Assembly: GCA_001429255.1 (NCBI GenBank) | Contig: LMJI01000001.1 | Location: forward strand, 645,882 to 709,881 | Length of the DNA: 64,000 nt | Source of the DNA: Cellulomonas sp. Root930 | Lineage (GTDB): Bacteria; Actinomycetota; Actinomycetes; Actinomycetales; Cellulomonadaceae | Direction of reading: 5' to 3' | In this document: in pieces, positions 27,585-36,227 of the stretch | Position numbering within the stretch: position 1 is the stretch's first letter | How the letters are laid out: the number at the start of each line of letters is the position of its first letter | Translations under genes and position numbers: made by a program | Notes under the pieces: generated by a model | The model's database searches: none | What the model was told of the DNA's origin: nothing | What the model saw: the letters and a program-made list of their open reading frames with translations, nothing else

Positions 27585-28554
27585 GCTTGTCGCCCACCTT
27601 CATTTGAATGGCGGCCAGGATGGCCACGATGATGAGGATCGCGTAGGAGATGGCAGCCGCATACCCGAAGTTCGGGCTGTTGCGGAACGACACGTTGTAC
27701 AGGTAGTGCGACACCGTCATCGTCGTGTTTCCCGGGCCACCGTTGGTGAGGTTGAACGACTCGTCGAACATCTGCAGCGTTCCGTTGGTCGACAGGATCG
27801 CGCAGAGCAGGATGATCGGCTTGAGCTGCGGCATGGTCACGTACCAGAAGGTCTTGAACCCGTTCGCACCGTCGACGCGTGCAGCCTCCAGCGTCGACCG
27901 GTCGATGTTCTGCAGGGCGGCCAGGAAGAAGATCATGTTGTAGCCGGTCCACCGCCACAGCAGGCCGAGGATGATCACCATCCGTGCGGTGCCCGTCTGG
28001 CCGAGCCAGTTGACGTTGTCGTCCAGCAGTCCGAACTTGATGAGCAGGTCGTTGGCCAGGCCGTCCGTCGCGAAGATCTGCCGGAACACCAGCGAGTACG
28101 ACACGAGGCCGACGGCGCACGGCAGGAAGATCGCCGTCCGCCAGAATCCCTTGAACTTCAGCCACGGTGCGTTGAGCAGGTTCGCCAGCACCATCGCGAG
28201 CACGAGCATGATCGGCACCTGGATGATCAGGTAGATGAACGTCGTGCTCATCGTCAGCCGGAACGTCTCGTCCTCGAACAGCCGCTGGTAGTTCAGCCAC
28301 AGCGGCTCGGCCCAGCTCAGTCGGGTCCCACGTCCCGTCTGCAGCGACAGGAACAGCGCCTGGATCATCGGCCAGAAGTTGACCAGCACGATGAGGGCTG
28401 CGGCGGGAATGATGAACGTCCACCCGGTCAGGCTGCGGCGGCGCGCTATCGCGGACAGGGGTGCCGACTTGGGCTGACGCTCTCGGGACGTCGTCGTCCC
28501 GGGCGGGGGCGCGCTCGGTGCGCGGCCCTCGGTCGGTGCAGTGGGAACGGACAC
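27577..28554 (-). CDS. Carbohydrate ABC transporter permease, MalF type
   Basis: The 325-residue protein has a 40-residue Pro/Ser-rich cytoplasmic N-terminus, about six helices, and an EAA loop (STLEAARVDGANGFKTFWYVTMPQLKP). It forms the CUT1 importer channel with the next permease. The GTG at 28554 follows AGGTGAG. A G/C-rich hairpin (28597-28636) separates it from the binding-protein gene and could lower permease expression relative to the binding protein. Confidence 0.9.
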
Positions 28555-28596
28555 GAGCGGCTCACCTCTTCTTCGCGGTGACGGACAGGGCGGGGA

Positions 28597-28636
28597 GGCG
28601 GGCGGCGGAGCCGGGGACCGGCCTCCGCCGCCCGCC
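28597..28636 (-). terminator. Intercistronic hairpin between binding-protein and permease genes
   Basis: GGCGGGCGGCGGAG (28597-28610) is perfectly complementary to CTCCGCCGCCCGCC (28623-28636); a CCGG pair in the loop extends it. It lies just after the stop of the binding-protein gene (28643) inside the operon. Such hairpins commonly act as partial terminators or RNA stabilisers that give excess binding protein. No long T run follows. Confidence 0.65.
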
Positions 28637-28642
28637 CTGAGG

Positions 28643-29962
28643 TCACCCCATGGCGAACTCGACGGTCTGCTGCGCCTCCTCGAGCGCGGCCTCCGGGTCG
28701 GCGCCGTTGAAGATGTTCGTGATGGCGACGCTCACGGCGTCGCGCCCCTCGTAGTAGTACGCGCCCGTGTTGTTGCTGGGCACCTCTGCGGCGAACTTCA
28801 GGACGTCGGCGTAGATCGGCTGTCCGCCGAAGAACTCCTGCGGCTCGCTGTAGACGTCCGACTCACCTGCCGGCAGCCAGTTGGCGAGCGCGCCGGAGGC
28901 CGGGAGGATCGTGTCGTAGAACTCGGTCGAGCCCGCGAACGTCGCGTCCAGGAAGTCGCTGGCGAGCGCCTCGTTGCCGTTCGGGGTGATCGCCCAGGAC
29001 GAGCCACCGTTCGCGGTGTAGTTGGTCGCGCCGTCGACGCCGTCGAGCTTCGGGACGTTGGTGACGGCCCACTTGCCGGACTGGTCCGCGGCGGACTGGA
29101 TGGAGCCGGAGATCCACACGCCGTTGACGATGCCGGCCGTGTTCGAGTTGACGATCGTGTTGATGTACTCGTCCCACGAGTTGACCTCGACGAAGACGCC
29201 GGCGTCGACGAGCTGCCCGTACATGTCGATGGCGGCCAGCAGCGCCTCGTTGTCGGTGATGGTCGGCATGCCCTCGTCGTCGAACAGGCTCGCGCCGGCG
29301 CTCTGCAGCATCATCATGATCGTGTCGGCCGAGCCGGCCTGGCCCGTGAGCAGCGGCTTGCCCGTCTTGGCCAGCACGTCCTTGCCGAGGGTGAGGAACT
29401 GGTCCCACGTGATGTCGGTGAAGTCGTCGACCGTGTAGCCGGCCTGCTCGAGGAGGTCCGTCCGGTACGCGCCGATCGCGGTCCCGTTGTCGAACGGCAC
29501 CCCGTAGTTGACGTCGTCGTACGTGGAGTAGGCCACGACGGACTCGGGGAACTCGCTGAAGTCCACGTCGGAGTCCGCGAAGTCGGCGAAGATGTCCGGG
29601 TAGTTGATGACGTTCTTCTGGAACGCGTTGTTCTGCATGAGGAAGATGTCGGGCAGCTGGTCGGTCTCGCCGGACTGGGCGAGCGTGGTCAGCTTGGTCT
29701 GCACGTCCTCCCACGGCGTCTCGACGATCTCGAGCTTGAAGTCCGGGTTGTCGGCCTGGAAGACCTTCTCGGCCTCCTCGAGGGCAAAGATGTTGAAGGC
29801 CGGGTCCCACGCCCAGACCGTCAAGGTGTTGTCGCCGGAGCCGCCGTCCGCGCCCGTCGTCTCGTCCGAGCCCGAGCCCCCGTCTCCGCCGCTGCAGGCG
29901 GCGAGAGCGAGGCTCAGCGACAAGACGGCGCCCAGCGCCCCGAGCGTGCGTGTCTTCTTCAT
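28643..29962 (-). CDS. Sugar ABC transporter substrate-binding lipoprotein
   Basis: The 439-residue protein starts with a lipoprotein signal (KK...LGALGAVLSLSLALAAC, lipidated Cys23), then a Ser/Gly linker and a CUT1 family 1 binding fold (TLTVWAWDPAFNIFALEEAEKVFQADNPDFKLEIVETPWEDVQTKL). It captures an oligosaccharide outside the membrane for the two permeases. The ATG at 29962 has AAGGGA about 9 bases upstream. As first gene of the operon it is followed by an intercistronic hairpin, and a 359-bp control region with two palindromes lies upstream. The substrate is likely a galactoside, inferred from the GH2 gene in the operon. Confidence 0.9.
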   Translation of the reverse strand: MKKTRTLGALGAVLSLSLALAACSGGDGGSGSDETTGADGGSGDNTLTVWAWDPAFNIFALEEAEKVFQADNPDFKLEIVETPWEDVQTKLTTLAQSGETDQLPDIFLMQNNAFQKNVINYPDIFADFADSDVDFSEFPESVVAYSTYDDVNYGVPFDNGTAIGAYRTDLLEQAGYTVDDFTDITWDQFLTLGKDVLAKTGKPLLTGQAGSADTIMMMLQSAGASLFDDEGMPTITDNEALLAAIDMYGQLVDAGVFVEVNSWDEYINTIVNSNTAGIVNGVWISGSIQSAADQSGKWAVTNVPKLDGVDGATNYTANGGSSWAITPNGNEALASDFLDATFAGSTEFYDTILPASGALANWLPAGESDVYSEPQEFFGGQPIYADVLKFAAEVPSNNTGAYYYEGRDAVSVAITNIFNGADPEAALEEAQQTVEFAMG

Positions 29963-30193
29963 CGGGTGATCCCTTCGTGCTGTTGGTCGTCCGTGGACCG
30001 CCGCCGGCTCGCGCCGAGCCGCCGGCTCCCGCGCCTCACCGCGACATCGCGGCGGGTGAGCGGGACAGGTCGACTGTGCTGTTTGGAGGTCGTGCGCCGT
30101 GCCGTAGATGAGGCGTTTCCAGCTCCACGCCAATGGGGTCTCGTCCACACCGACCTCGAGCGACAACGGTGTCCCTCGACCCTTTCTGGCGAT

Positions 30194-30207
30194 TGGTGAC
30201 GTCACCA
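30194..30207. promoter_or_regulatory. Putative LacI-family operator, copy 1
   Basis: TGGTGACGTCACCA is a perfect 14-bp palindrome with a central CG step, the usual symmetry of LacI-family operators. It lies about 230 bp upstream of the binding-protein gene and 115 bp before the LacI gene. A 12/14 copy lies 89 bp away, a spacing that would allow looping by a tetrameric repressor. The LacI protein encoded next door is the likely binder. Confidence 0.6.
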
Positions 30208-30282
30208 TAGCAGCGCTCGACGGCCTGCTCTGCAACGCTTTGGTAACGCTAGCGACCACGTTTTCGTGCTGGAGGGCCCCAA

Positions 30283-30296
30283 TGGTTACGTCATCA
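30283..30296. promoter_or_regulatory. Putative LacI-family operator, copy 2
   Basis: TGGTTACGTCATCA matches copy 1 at 12 of 14 positions, and both differences break its own symmetry only partly. It ends 25 bp before the LacI gene start, where binding would give autoregulation. A further half-site, GTCACCA, follows at about 30302-30308. Confidence 0.5.
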
Positions 30297-30321
30297 TGCT
30301 CGTCACCACTACCATCTGGCC

Positions 30322-31353
30322 ATGACAACCGCGTCAGCACCTGGCCGCCGCCGCTCAGGTCCTTCGATCGGCGACGTCGCCCGTCTTGCCGGCGTCTCAC
30401 CCCAGACGGTCTCGCGCGTCTCGACCGGCGCTGACTCGGTCCGGCCGAGCACCCGCGCACGGGTCGTCCTCGCCATGGACCAGCTCGGCTACTCACCGAA
30501 CCGGGCTGCCCAGGCGCTGCGGAACGGCACGTTCGGCGCCATCGGAGTGCTCTCGACCGGCTTCCAGCGCACGGGCGAGGCCCTCACCGCCGAGGCCCTG
30601 GTCGAGGCCGCCGCGCTCGAGGACTACTCGGTCACGCTCCTGCACGTGCGCAACCCCGCTCGGGAGAGCTGGGACAGCGCAGCGCACCGCATCTCGCACC
30701 AGGCCATCGACGGCCTCGTCATCATGCGGGCCGAGCAGGCGTCCCCGGCGACGCTGGCTCTCCCCGCGGGCATGCCTGTGGCGGTGTCCTTCTCCAAGTT
30801 CGCAGGCCACTACCCCACCGTCACCGCCGACCAGGTCCAGGGCAGCGAGGACGCGATGCGCCACCTGCTCGGCCTGGGACACCGCACCGTGCACCACCTC
30901 GCTGGGCCGCTGGACTCGGAGCACGCCCTGGTGCGCAGCGGCACGTGGCGCCGCTGCCTCCTGGAAGCCGGGATCCGTCCGCCCGAGCCGGTGTACGGAG
31001 ACTGGAGCGCGCACGACGGTTACGAGGCGGGGAAGCGGCTCGCGGCCGACCCTGAGGTCACCGCCGTGTTCTGCGCGAACGACGAGATGGCGCTCGGCCT
31101 CGTGCGGGCGCTGCACGAGGCCGGCCGCCGCGTGCCTGACGACGTGTCCGTGGTGGGCTTCGACGACATCGCCGTCGCCGGCTGGACCTCACCGCCCCTG
31201 ACGACCGTCCGGCAGGACTTCCACGCCATCGGCCGCGCGCTCATCACCCTCGTCGTCGGTCAGCTCCGCTTGCGGTCTGTCCCACCGCCGGCCCTGACCG
31301 TCGTGCCCACGGAGCTCATCGTCCGGGCGAGCACCGGGCCCCCGCCCCGCTGA
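30322..31353 (+). CDS. LacI-family transcriptional regulator of the sugar operon
   Basis: The 343-residue protein has an N-terminal LacI helix-turn-helix (IGDVARLAGVSPQTVSRV, about 15-32), the hinge region YSPNRAAQALRNG, and a periplasmic-binding-protein-like effector domain ending LTTVRQDFHAIGRALITLVV. It is divergent from the sugar operon and probably represses it until an imported sugar binds. The ATG at 30322 has no clear ribosome site; a short polar extension precedes the DNA-binding domain. Two palindromes in the intervening gap are its likely operators. Confidence 0.9.
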   Translation: MTTASAPGRRRSGPSIGDVARLAGVSPQTVSRVSTGADSVRPSTRARVVLAMDQLGYSPNRAAQALRNGTFGAIGVLSTGFQRTGEALTAEALVEAAALEDYSVTLLHVRNPARESWDSAAHRISHQAIDGLVIMRAEQASPATLALPAGMPVAVSFSKFAGHYPTVTADQVQGSEDAMRHLLGLGHRTVHHLAGPLDSEHALVRSGTWRRCLLEAGIRPPEPVYGDWSAHDGYEAGKRLAADPEVTAVFCANDEMALGLVRALHEAGRRVPDDVSVVGFDDIAVAGWTSPPLTTVRQDFHAIGRALITLVVGQLRLRSVPPPALTVVPTELIVRASTGPPPR

Positions 31354-31380
31354 GCCGCGCCGGACACCCGGGGCAGCGCG

Positions 31381-32733
31381 TCAGGCGAAGTCGAACAGCG
31401 GCGGGAACACGATCACGACGACCGCGGCCCACGCGGCGTAGACCGGCAGGTAACGCGTCTGCCAGCGCTCGAGCTCCGAGAACACGCCGTGACCACGCAG
31501 GAACCGGGCGGTCCGCCACGCCGAGACCCCGAGGTGCACAAGCAGCAGCAGGTTGAGACCGAGCGCGGCAACCTTGTTGGGGCTCGTGCCGAACTCCGCG
31601 ATCCGCGTGAGCATCGCGGTCAGCATCACGGCGTCGACCGCGAGGGCCGCCCCCACCATGACGAGCTGGAGCCAGTCGGCGAGCGCGGGCGGCGCGAGCG
31701 GGTCGCGGGCCGAGATCGAGTAGAGGAGAAGCGCCAGGACCAGCACGAGGATCGCGTCCATCAGGATGAGCAGGTCGCGGTCCACCTCGACGAGGCCCCC
31801 GGAGGCGATCAGCGCCGCGAGGACGGCCACGAGCATGACGATGGTCAGCGGCGTGAAGATCCGGGTCAGCACGGGTGCGATGTTCTCGACGACGTCCTGC
31901 TTGGCCTCGACGAGCCAGGCGGCGACGACGAGGGCACCCGGGACCGCGAACGGCATCACCCAGCCCGTGATCACCGGCTCGGGGTCGACGCCCACGAGCT
32001 GCAGCACCCCGGCGGTGAGGCCGAGGAGGACCCCGCCACCGAGCGCGAGCAGCGTGTAGTAGATCGCGAGCTCGCCCGTGAACCGCACGAAGTCCATGCG
32101 TCGGCCGTCGGAGCGCCAGGAGCCGGCGACGTACGCGAGCCCCACCAGCAGCCACAGGACGACGGGTGTGTGGAGGATCGCCAGCACCTCGGTCGATCCC
32201 TCGGGGACGAACGGGTACACGTTGAGCACGACGGAGAGAGCGACGAACGGCACGGCGATCGCCGCCACCGTCCGTAGGCCGGCCCGGCGCTTCCACCCGA
32301 GGTACGCGGCGAGGAACGGCACCACGAGCAGCCCGATGTTGCGCGCGAGCGCGAGCTCGTCGTCGCCGAACCAGGCGATCCCGGCCCGGACCGCGACGCC
32401 CGCACCGACCGCGAGCGCGATCACGACCGCGAGCTCACGCCACCGCGGTGCCGGCGACCCGGAGGAGTCGTCGGGGACGAGCGCAAGCTGCTTCCACAGC
32501 CGGTCGGAGTGCTCACGGGCGTACTCGCGGGAGACGGCATCCAGGTTGCCCAGGCGCTTGATCGCGACGAGGAACGCCTCGTCGTCGTCGAGCCCGGTCG
32601 CGCGCAGGTCGGTCACCTGGCCCCGCAGATGGTCCTCGAGCTCGTCGACGTCGGCCGACGAGATGACCTGCCGCCGGTGCACGTAGCCGCGCCACCTGTC
32701 GATCTGGGCCTCGAGCTCGTCGTCGTGCGCCAT
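31381..32733 (-). CDS. Permease prefix domain 1-containing membrane protein
   Basis: The 450-residue protein begins with a soluble domain of about 90 residues (DELEAQIDRWRGYVHRR..ISSADVDELEDHLRGQVTDLRATGLDDDEAFLVAIKRLG), the permease prefix domain often found with PadR regulators, followed by about 10 membrane helices. The start ATG at 32733 overlaps the TGA of the PadR gene as TGATG, a typical PadR-controlled pair. Related proteins are thought to be regulated membrane components, sometimes fused to FtsX-like permeases; none of the FtsX outer domain is seen here. The transported substrate is unknown. Confidence 0.8.
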   Translation of the reverse strand: MAHDDELEAQIDRWRGYVHRRQVISSADVDELEDHLRGQVTDLRATGLDDDEAFLVAIKRLGNLDAVSREYAREHSDRLWKQLALVPDDSSGSPAPRWRELAVVIALAVGAGVAVRAGIAWFGDDELALARNIGLLVVPFLAAYLGWKRRAGLRTVAAIAVPFVALSVVLNVYPFVPEGSTEVLAILHTPVVLWLLVGLAYVAGSWRSDGRRMDFVRFTGELAIYYTLLALGGGVLLGLTAGVLQLVGVDPEPVITGWVMPFAVPGALVVAAWLVEAKQDVVENIAPVLTRIFTPLTIVMLVAVLAALIASGGLVEVDRDLLILMDAILVLVLALLLYSISARDPLAPPALADWLQLVMVGAALAVDAVMLTAMLTRIAEFGTSPNKVAALGLNLLLLVHLGVSAWRTARFLRGHGVFSELERWQTRYLPVYAAWAAVVVIVFPPLFDFA

Positions 32734-33095
32734 CACGCCCACCCCTCCACGACGGTGGCGGGCCGCGGCGCCGACTCCCAGACCTGCCGGAGCGCGTCCG
32801 CGACGACGCTCCACTGCGCCTGCCGTTCGGCGAGCGCAGCCCGGCCGGTCGGGGTGATCGCGTAGTGCTTGCGGCGTCGACCCGCCTCGGACGTGCCCCA
32901 GGACGACGAGACGTGGCCGAGCCGTTCGAGCCGGTGCAGGAGCGGGTAGAGCATGCCGTCCGTCCACTGCATCCGGCCGCCGGAGAGCTCGCCGACGCGT
33001 TTGAGGATCGCGTAGCCGTAGAGGTCCCCGTCCGCGAGGATCCCGAGCACGAGCGGCGTCGCCGAGGCAGCGACCAGGTCCTTGTCGATGCGCAC
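32733..33095 (-). CDS. PadR-family transcriptional regulator
   Basis: The GTG at 33095 has AGAGGAG just upstream and yields a 120-residue winged-helix protein: LVAASATPLVLGILADGDLYGYAILKRV (N-terminal helices), GGRMQWTDGMLYPLLHRLERLGHVSSSWG (recognition helix and wing) and a C-terminal dimer helix. The LYPLLHRLE motif is characteristic of PadR. It overlaps the membrane-protein gene by one base and presumably represses this two-gene unit. Confidence 0.9.
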   Translation of the reverse strand: MRIDKDLVAASATPLVLGILADGDLYGYAILKRVGELSGGRMQWTDGMLYPLLHRLERLGHVSSSWGTSEAGRRRKHYAITPTGRAALAERQAQWSVVADALRQVWESAPRPATVVEGWA

Positions 33096-33213
33096 GACGT
33101 CTCCTCTACCTTGATGTGCTAGGTATCTAACCCTAGCGGCTCTATGTATCACGAAGGCGCGCTTCGTCACTCGTTCACTGCAGCAGTCCGGCACCGCGGC
33201 CGAGTCGGAACGG

Positions 33214-33271
33214 CGAAGGCCCCGCGCCAGCGTTATCGCTGGTCACGGGGCCTTCGTGTCGGAGCCGCCTA
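33214..33271. repeat. 58-bp direct repeat, copy 2: tRNA-Thr 3' end plus terminator
   Basis: This is the intact tRNA end of the repeat pair with 23715-23772. It contains the last 9 bases of the tRNA-Thr gene and its downstream hairpin, whose arms CGAAGGCCCCGCGCCAGCG and CGCTGGTCACGGGGCCTTCG pair with few mismatches around TTAT. The hairpin is the natural tRNA terminator. The two copies are in the same orientation. Confidence 0.75.
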
Positions 33272-33335
33272 AGAGAATCGAACTCTTGACCTTCTCATTA
33301 CGAGTGAGACGCTCTGCCGACTGAGCTAAGGCGGC
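33263..33335 (-). tRNA. tRNA-Thr (anticodon CGT)
   Basis: The minus strand folds as a 73-base tRNA: acceptor GCCGCCT/AGGCGGC, D arm GCTC..GAGC with loop AGTCGGCA, anticodon stem TCTCA/TGAGA with loop CTCGTAA (anticodon CGT, reads ACG, threonine), short variable loop AGGTC, and T arm AAGAG/CTCTT with loop TTCGATT. CCA is not encoded: the discriminator T is followed by CCGA. A terminator hairpin follows. Confidence 0.95.
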
Positions 33336-33414
33336 GTCGTCGTGGACCGTGGTCCCCGGCGAGCCCGCTTACTGTACCCGGCGGACCCCCGCCGCTCCAA
33401 AGCGAGCGCGATCG

Positions 33415-34995
33415 TCAGCAGCGCGTGCCGTCGGCCGGGACCGTGCCGGACAGCAGGTACCCGTCGACGGCGGCCGCGATGCAGTCGTTCGACGAGCCGT
33501 AGGCGGTGTGGCCCTCCCCCTCGTAGGTCAGGAGCACGCCCGACGACAGGAGGTCGGCCATCTCCTCGGCCCACGCGTACGGCGTCGCGGGGTCGCCCGT
33601 GGTGCCGACGACGAGGATGGGTGCCGCTCCCTCCGCCGTGTACGAGGGGAGCCCGCCGACCTCGGGGACGGGCCACTGGGCGCACACCGTGGCGCCGTAG
33701 CCGAAGTAGACCCCGACGGTCGGCGCCGCCGCCTCGATCTGGGCGGCCTCGGCGCGCATCACCTCGAAGTCGGCCGGGTCGCGGCTGTCCAGGCAGTTGA
33801 TCGCGAAGAACGCGACCATCGCGTTCGTGCTGTAGGTGCCGTCCGGCTCCCGGTCGAAGTACTGGTCGGCCAGCTGGAGGAGCATCGAGCCGTCGTTGCT
33901 CTCGAGTGCGCCTGTCAGCGCCTGCGTCAGGTAGGGCCAGTACGACTGCGAGTACAGCGGCATCGCGATCCCGTAGAAGGCCAGCGAGGCGGTCAGGTCA
34001 CGAGCCGTGCCCGTGGACAGGGGGTTGCTGCGCGCACGGTCCAGCAGTCCTGCGATCTGCTCGAGGCCGTCGTCGACAGATCCGTCCATCGGGCATCCGG
34101 GCCCCGCCTGGCAGTCGGCGATGTAGGCGCCCAGGGCGTTCTCGAAGCCGACGGCCTGCCCCTGCGACACCTCGGTCGTGGTCAGCGTGGGCGGCTTCGC
34201 GCCGTCCAGCACCAGGCGGCCGACCTTCGCGGGGAACAGGGCCGCGTACGTGGAGCCGAGCACCGTCCCGTAGGAGTAGCCGAGGTAGGAGAGCTTCTCG
34301 TCACCGAGCGCGCCGCGCAGGATGTCGAGGTCGCGGGTTGCACTGACCGTGTCGACGTGGGCGAGCGAATCGCCCGTCCGCTCCGCGCAGCCGGCCCCGA
34401 GCTCGCCGTACATGTCGATGACCGTCTGGATGCCCGCGTCGGTGGAGTAGTCCGCGTCGTAGGCGAGGAGCTCGTCCAGGGCGGGGCCGTCGACGCAGTC
34501 CACGGGGCTGGACCGCTGGACGCCGCGCGGGTCGAACGCGACGAGGTCGTACTGCAGCCGCACGTCCGGGCTGACGGTGGACGCGACCGAGGCGAGGAAG
34601 TCGACGCCCGACACACCCGGGCCGCCGGGGTTGACCAGCAGGGAGCCGAGCGGCTCGCCACCGGTCGCCCGGAGCCGCGCCAGCGCGATCCCGATCGACG
34701 GACCGGACGGGTTCGCGTAGTCCGTCGGCACCTGCGCCGTCGCGCACTCACCCTCCGCGCACGTCGTCCACTCGAGCTGCTGCCCGTAGAACTGCGCGAG
34801 GTCGCCTGTCGCCTCGTCGGACGGCGCCGGCGTGCTCGTGCCCGCCGCGGGGGCCGACGCCTGGTTCTTGGGCGCCACGCACCCGGCGAGCAGGACGACG
34901 ACGACGAGCGCGGCGCTGACAAGGGCAGCGGCGAGGCGTGGCCGCCGGTCGCGTCCGACGCCCGCGGGCGCGACGAGGCGGGCGGAGAGCGGCAT
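33415..34995 (-). CDS. Secreted TAP-type alpha/beta hydrolase lipoprotein (tripeptidyl aminopeptidase-like)
   Basis: The 526-residue protein has a lipoprotein signal (LAAALVSAALVVVVLLAGC, Cys39) and the SlpD/SlpE-type tripeptidyl aminopeptidase fold. The oxyanion region is VNPGGPGVSG; the nucleophile Ser is in GYSYGTVLG (about 239); the acid is in the GTTGDPATPYAWAE block; and the catalytic His is in YEGEGHTAYG near the C-terminus, within the TAP C-terminal domain. Streptomyces relatives cleave tripeptides from secreted proteins. The ATG at 34995 is chosen; a GTG two codons upstream is also possible. Confidence 0.9.
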   Translation of the reverse strand: MPLSARLVAPAGVGRDRRPRLAAALVSAALVVVVLLAGCVAPKNQASAPAAGTSTPAPSDEATGDLAQFYGQQLEWTTCAEGECATAQVPTDYANPSGPSIGIALARLRATGGEPLGSLLVNPGGPGVSGVDFLASVASTVSPDVRLQYDLVAFDPRGVQRSSPVDCVDGPALDELLAYDADYSTDAGIQTVIDMYGELGAGCAERTGDSLAHVDTVSATRDLDILRGALGDEKLSYLGYSYGTVLGSTYAALFPAKVGRLVLDGAKPPTLTTTEVSQGQAVGFENALGAYIADCQAGPGCPMDGSVDDGLEQIAGLLDRARSNPLSTGTARDLTASLAFYGIAMPLYSQSYWPYLTQALTGALESNDGSMLLQLADQYFDREPDGTYSTNAMVAFFAINCLDSRDPADFEVMRAEAAQIEAAAPTVGVYFGYGATVCAQWPVPEVGGLPSYTAEGAAPILVVGTTGDPATPYAWAEEMADLLSSGVLLTYEGEGHTAYGSSNDCIAAAVDGYLLSGTVPADGTRC

Positions 34996-35087
34996 GCGCA
35001 CACGGTAGCCGCCGATCCTGAGCCATCGGCGCCCGGTCCGCCCAGGGGACGCAGCCGTCACTCGATCTGCACAATCGGCGCGGGGAA

Positions 35088-36227
35088 TCACCCCTGCGGG
35101 CGCAGTGCCACCGCCATCGCCTCGACGGCGAGCAGCGGGGCGACGTTCCCTGCCAGGCGGGTGCGCGCCTGTCCGACGGCGTCCATCCGGCGCAGCGTCT
35201 GGACGGAGGTGCTCGCCTCCGCCAGGGCGCGGACCGACGCCTCGTGCTCGACGTTCACCAGCTCGACGCCCGCGCCCAGCTGCACCACGAGCACGTCCCG
35301 GTAGAGCGACAGCAGGTCGACCATCGCGCGGTCCAGCACGTCCCGCTGCGCGCGGGTGGCCCGGCGCTTCTGGTCCTCCTCCAGCTGGCGCACCTGGGTG
35401 CGCAGCGCGGGCGGCAGGGTGGCCGCGCCCTCGGCGCCCATGGACCGGAGCAGCTCCGCCTTCTCCTCGGCGTCCCGCTGCTCCGTGGCGGCCTTGGCGT
35501 CGGCCTGCGCGGTCTCGACGAGCTCGCCGGCCGCCATGACCGCGTCGCCGACCCCGCGGATCTTCGCGGCGATGCCCAGCACCGCCGACCGGCGCGCACG
35601 AGACTCGGGGTCCCGGGCCAGTCGCCGGGCGATCCCGACGTGGCTCTGCGCCGCACGTGCCGCGATCATGGCCACCTGCGGGTCGATCCCGTCGCGCGAC
35701 ACCAGCAGGGCCGCGACCGCGTCGACCGGCGGAACGCGGAGCGCCACGGACCGGCTGCGGGACCGGATGGTGACCAGGACGTCCTGCGGGCTCGGCGCGC
35801 AGAGCACCCAGACCGTGCGACCGGCCGGCTCCTCGATCGCCTTGAGCAGCGAGTTGCCGCTGGTGTCGTTCAGCCGGTCGGCGTCCTCGATGATGATGAC
35901 CCGGTGCCGCCCCTGCGACGGCGACCGCTGCGCGAGCTCCACCAGCGGGCGTGCGGTCTCGGCACGGATGAACACGCCTTCGGTGGCGACGACCGTGACG
36001 TCCGGGTGCAGCCCGCGCAGGGTGGTGGTGCAGTCGTGGCACACGCCGCAGCCGCCGGTCGCGCACTGCAGCGCTGCGGCGAACGCGCGCGCCGCGTTGG
36101 ACCGCCCCGAGCCCGGAGGCCCGGTCAGCAACCACGCGTGGGTCATCGCCGCCGGGTCCTCGACGGCGTGCCGGAGCACCTCCACCGCGGGCTCCTGGCC
36201 GACGACGTCATCCCAGACGCTGGTCAC
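35088..36227 (-). CDS. holB: DNA polymerase III delta' subunit
   Basis: The 379-residue protein is a clamp-loader ATPase-like subunit: VWDDVVGQEPAVEVLRHAV at the start, P-loop GPPGSGRSNAARAF, a zinc knuckle CATGGCGVCHDC, VIIIEDADRLNDTSGNSLLKAIEEPAGRT (sensor region) and the TIRSRSR segment. The P-loop has Arg-Ser where an active ATPase has Lys-Ser/Thr, as expected for delta', which does not hydrolyse ATP. The GTG at 36227 overlaps the tmk stop as GTGA, the usual tmk-holB coupling in actinobacteria. Confidence 0.93.
   Translation of the reverse strand: MTSVWDDVVGQEPAVEVLRHAVEDPAAMTHAWLLTGPPGSGRSNAARAFAAALQCATGGCGVCHDCTTTLRGLHPDVTVVATEGVFIRAETARPLVELAQRSPSQGRHRVIIIEDADRLNDTSGNSLLKAIEEPAGRTVWVLCAPSPQDVLVTIRSRSRSVALRVPPVDAVAALLVSRDGIDPQVAMIAARAAQSHVGIARRLARDPESRARRSAVLGIAAKIRGVGDAVMAAGELVETAQADAKAATEQRDAEEKAELLRSMGAEGAATLPPALRTQVRQLEEDQKRRATRAQRDVLDRAMVDLLSLYRDVLVVQLGAGVELVNVEHEASVRALAEASTSVQTLRRMDAVGQARTRLAGNVAPLLAVEAMAVALRPQG

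Larger units (their letters stand above)
29963..30321. promoter_or_regulatory. Control region between sugar operon and LacI gene
   Basis: This 359-bp gap separates the leftward sugar operon from the rightward LacI-type gene. It is less G/C-rich than its surroundings and holds two related palindromes (30194-30207 and 30283-30296, listed separately) and a further inexact symmetric stretch around CGCTAGCG (30247-30254). No credible gene is seen in it. Promoters for both directions must lie here, but no convincing -35/-10 pair stands out. Confidence 0.6.

Noticed and set aside
30247..30254. CGCTAGCG as a third LacI operator
   Set aside because: Flanking bases do not match the other two sites and symmetry stops after 8 bp.
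35088..36227. Arg in place of Lys in the P-loop of HolB as a loss-of-function mutation
   Set aside because: Delta' subunits normally have a non-functional P-loop, so this is expected.
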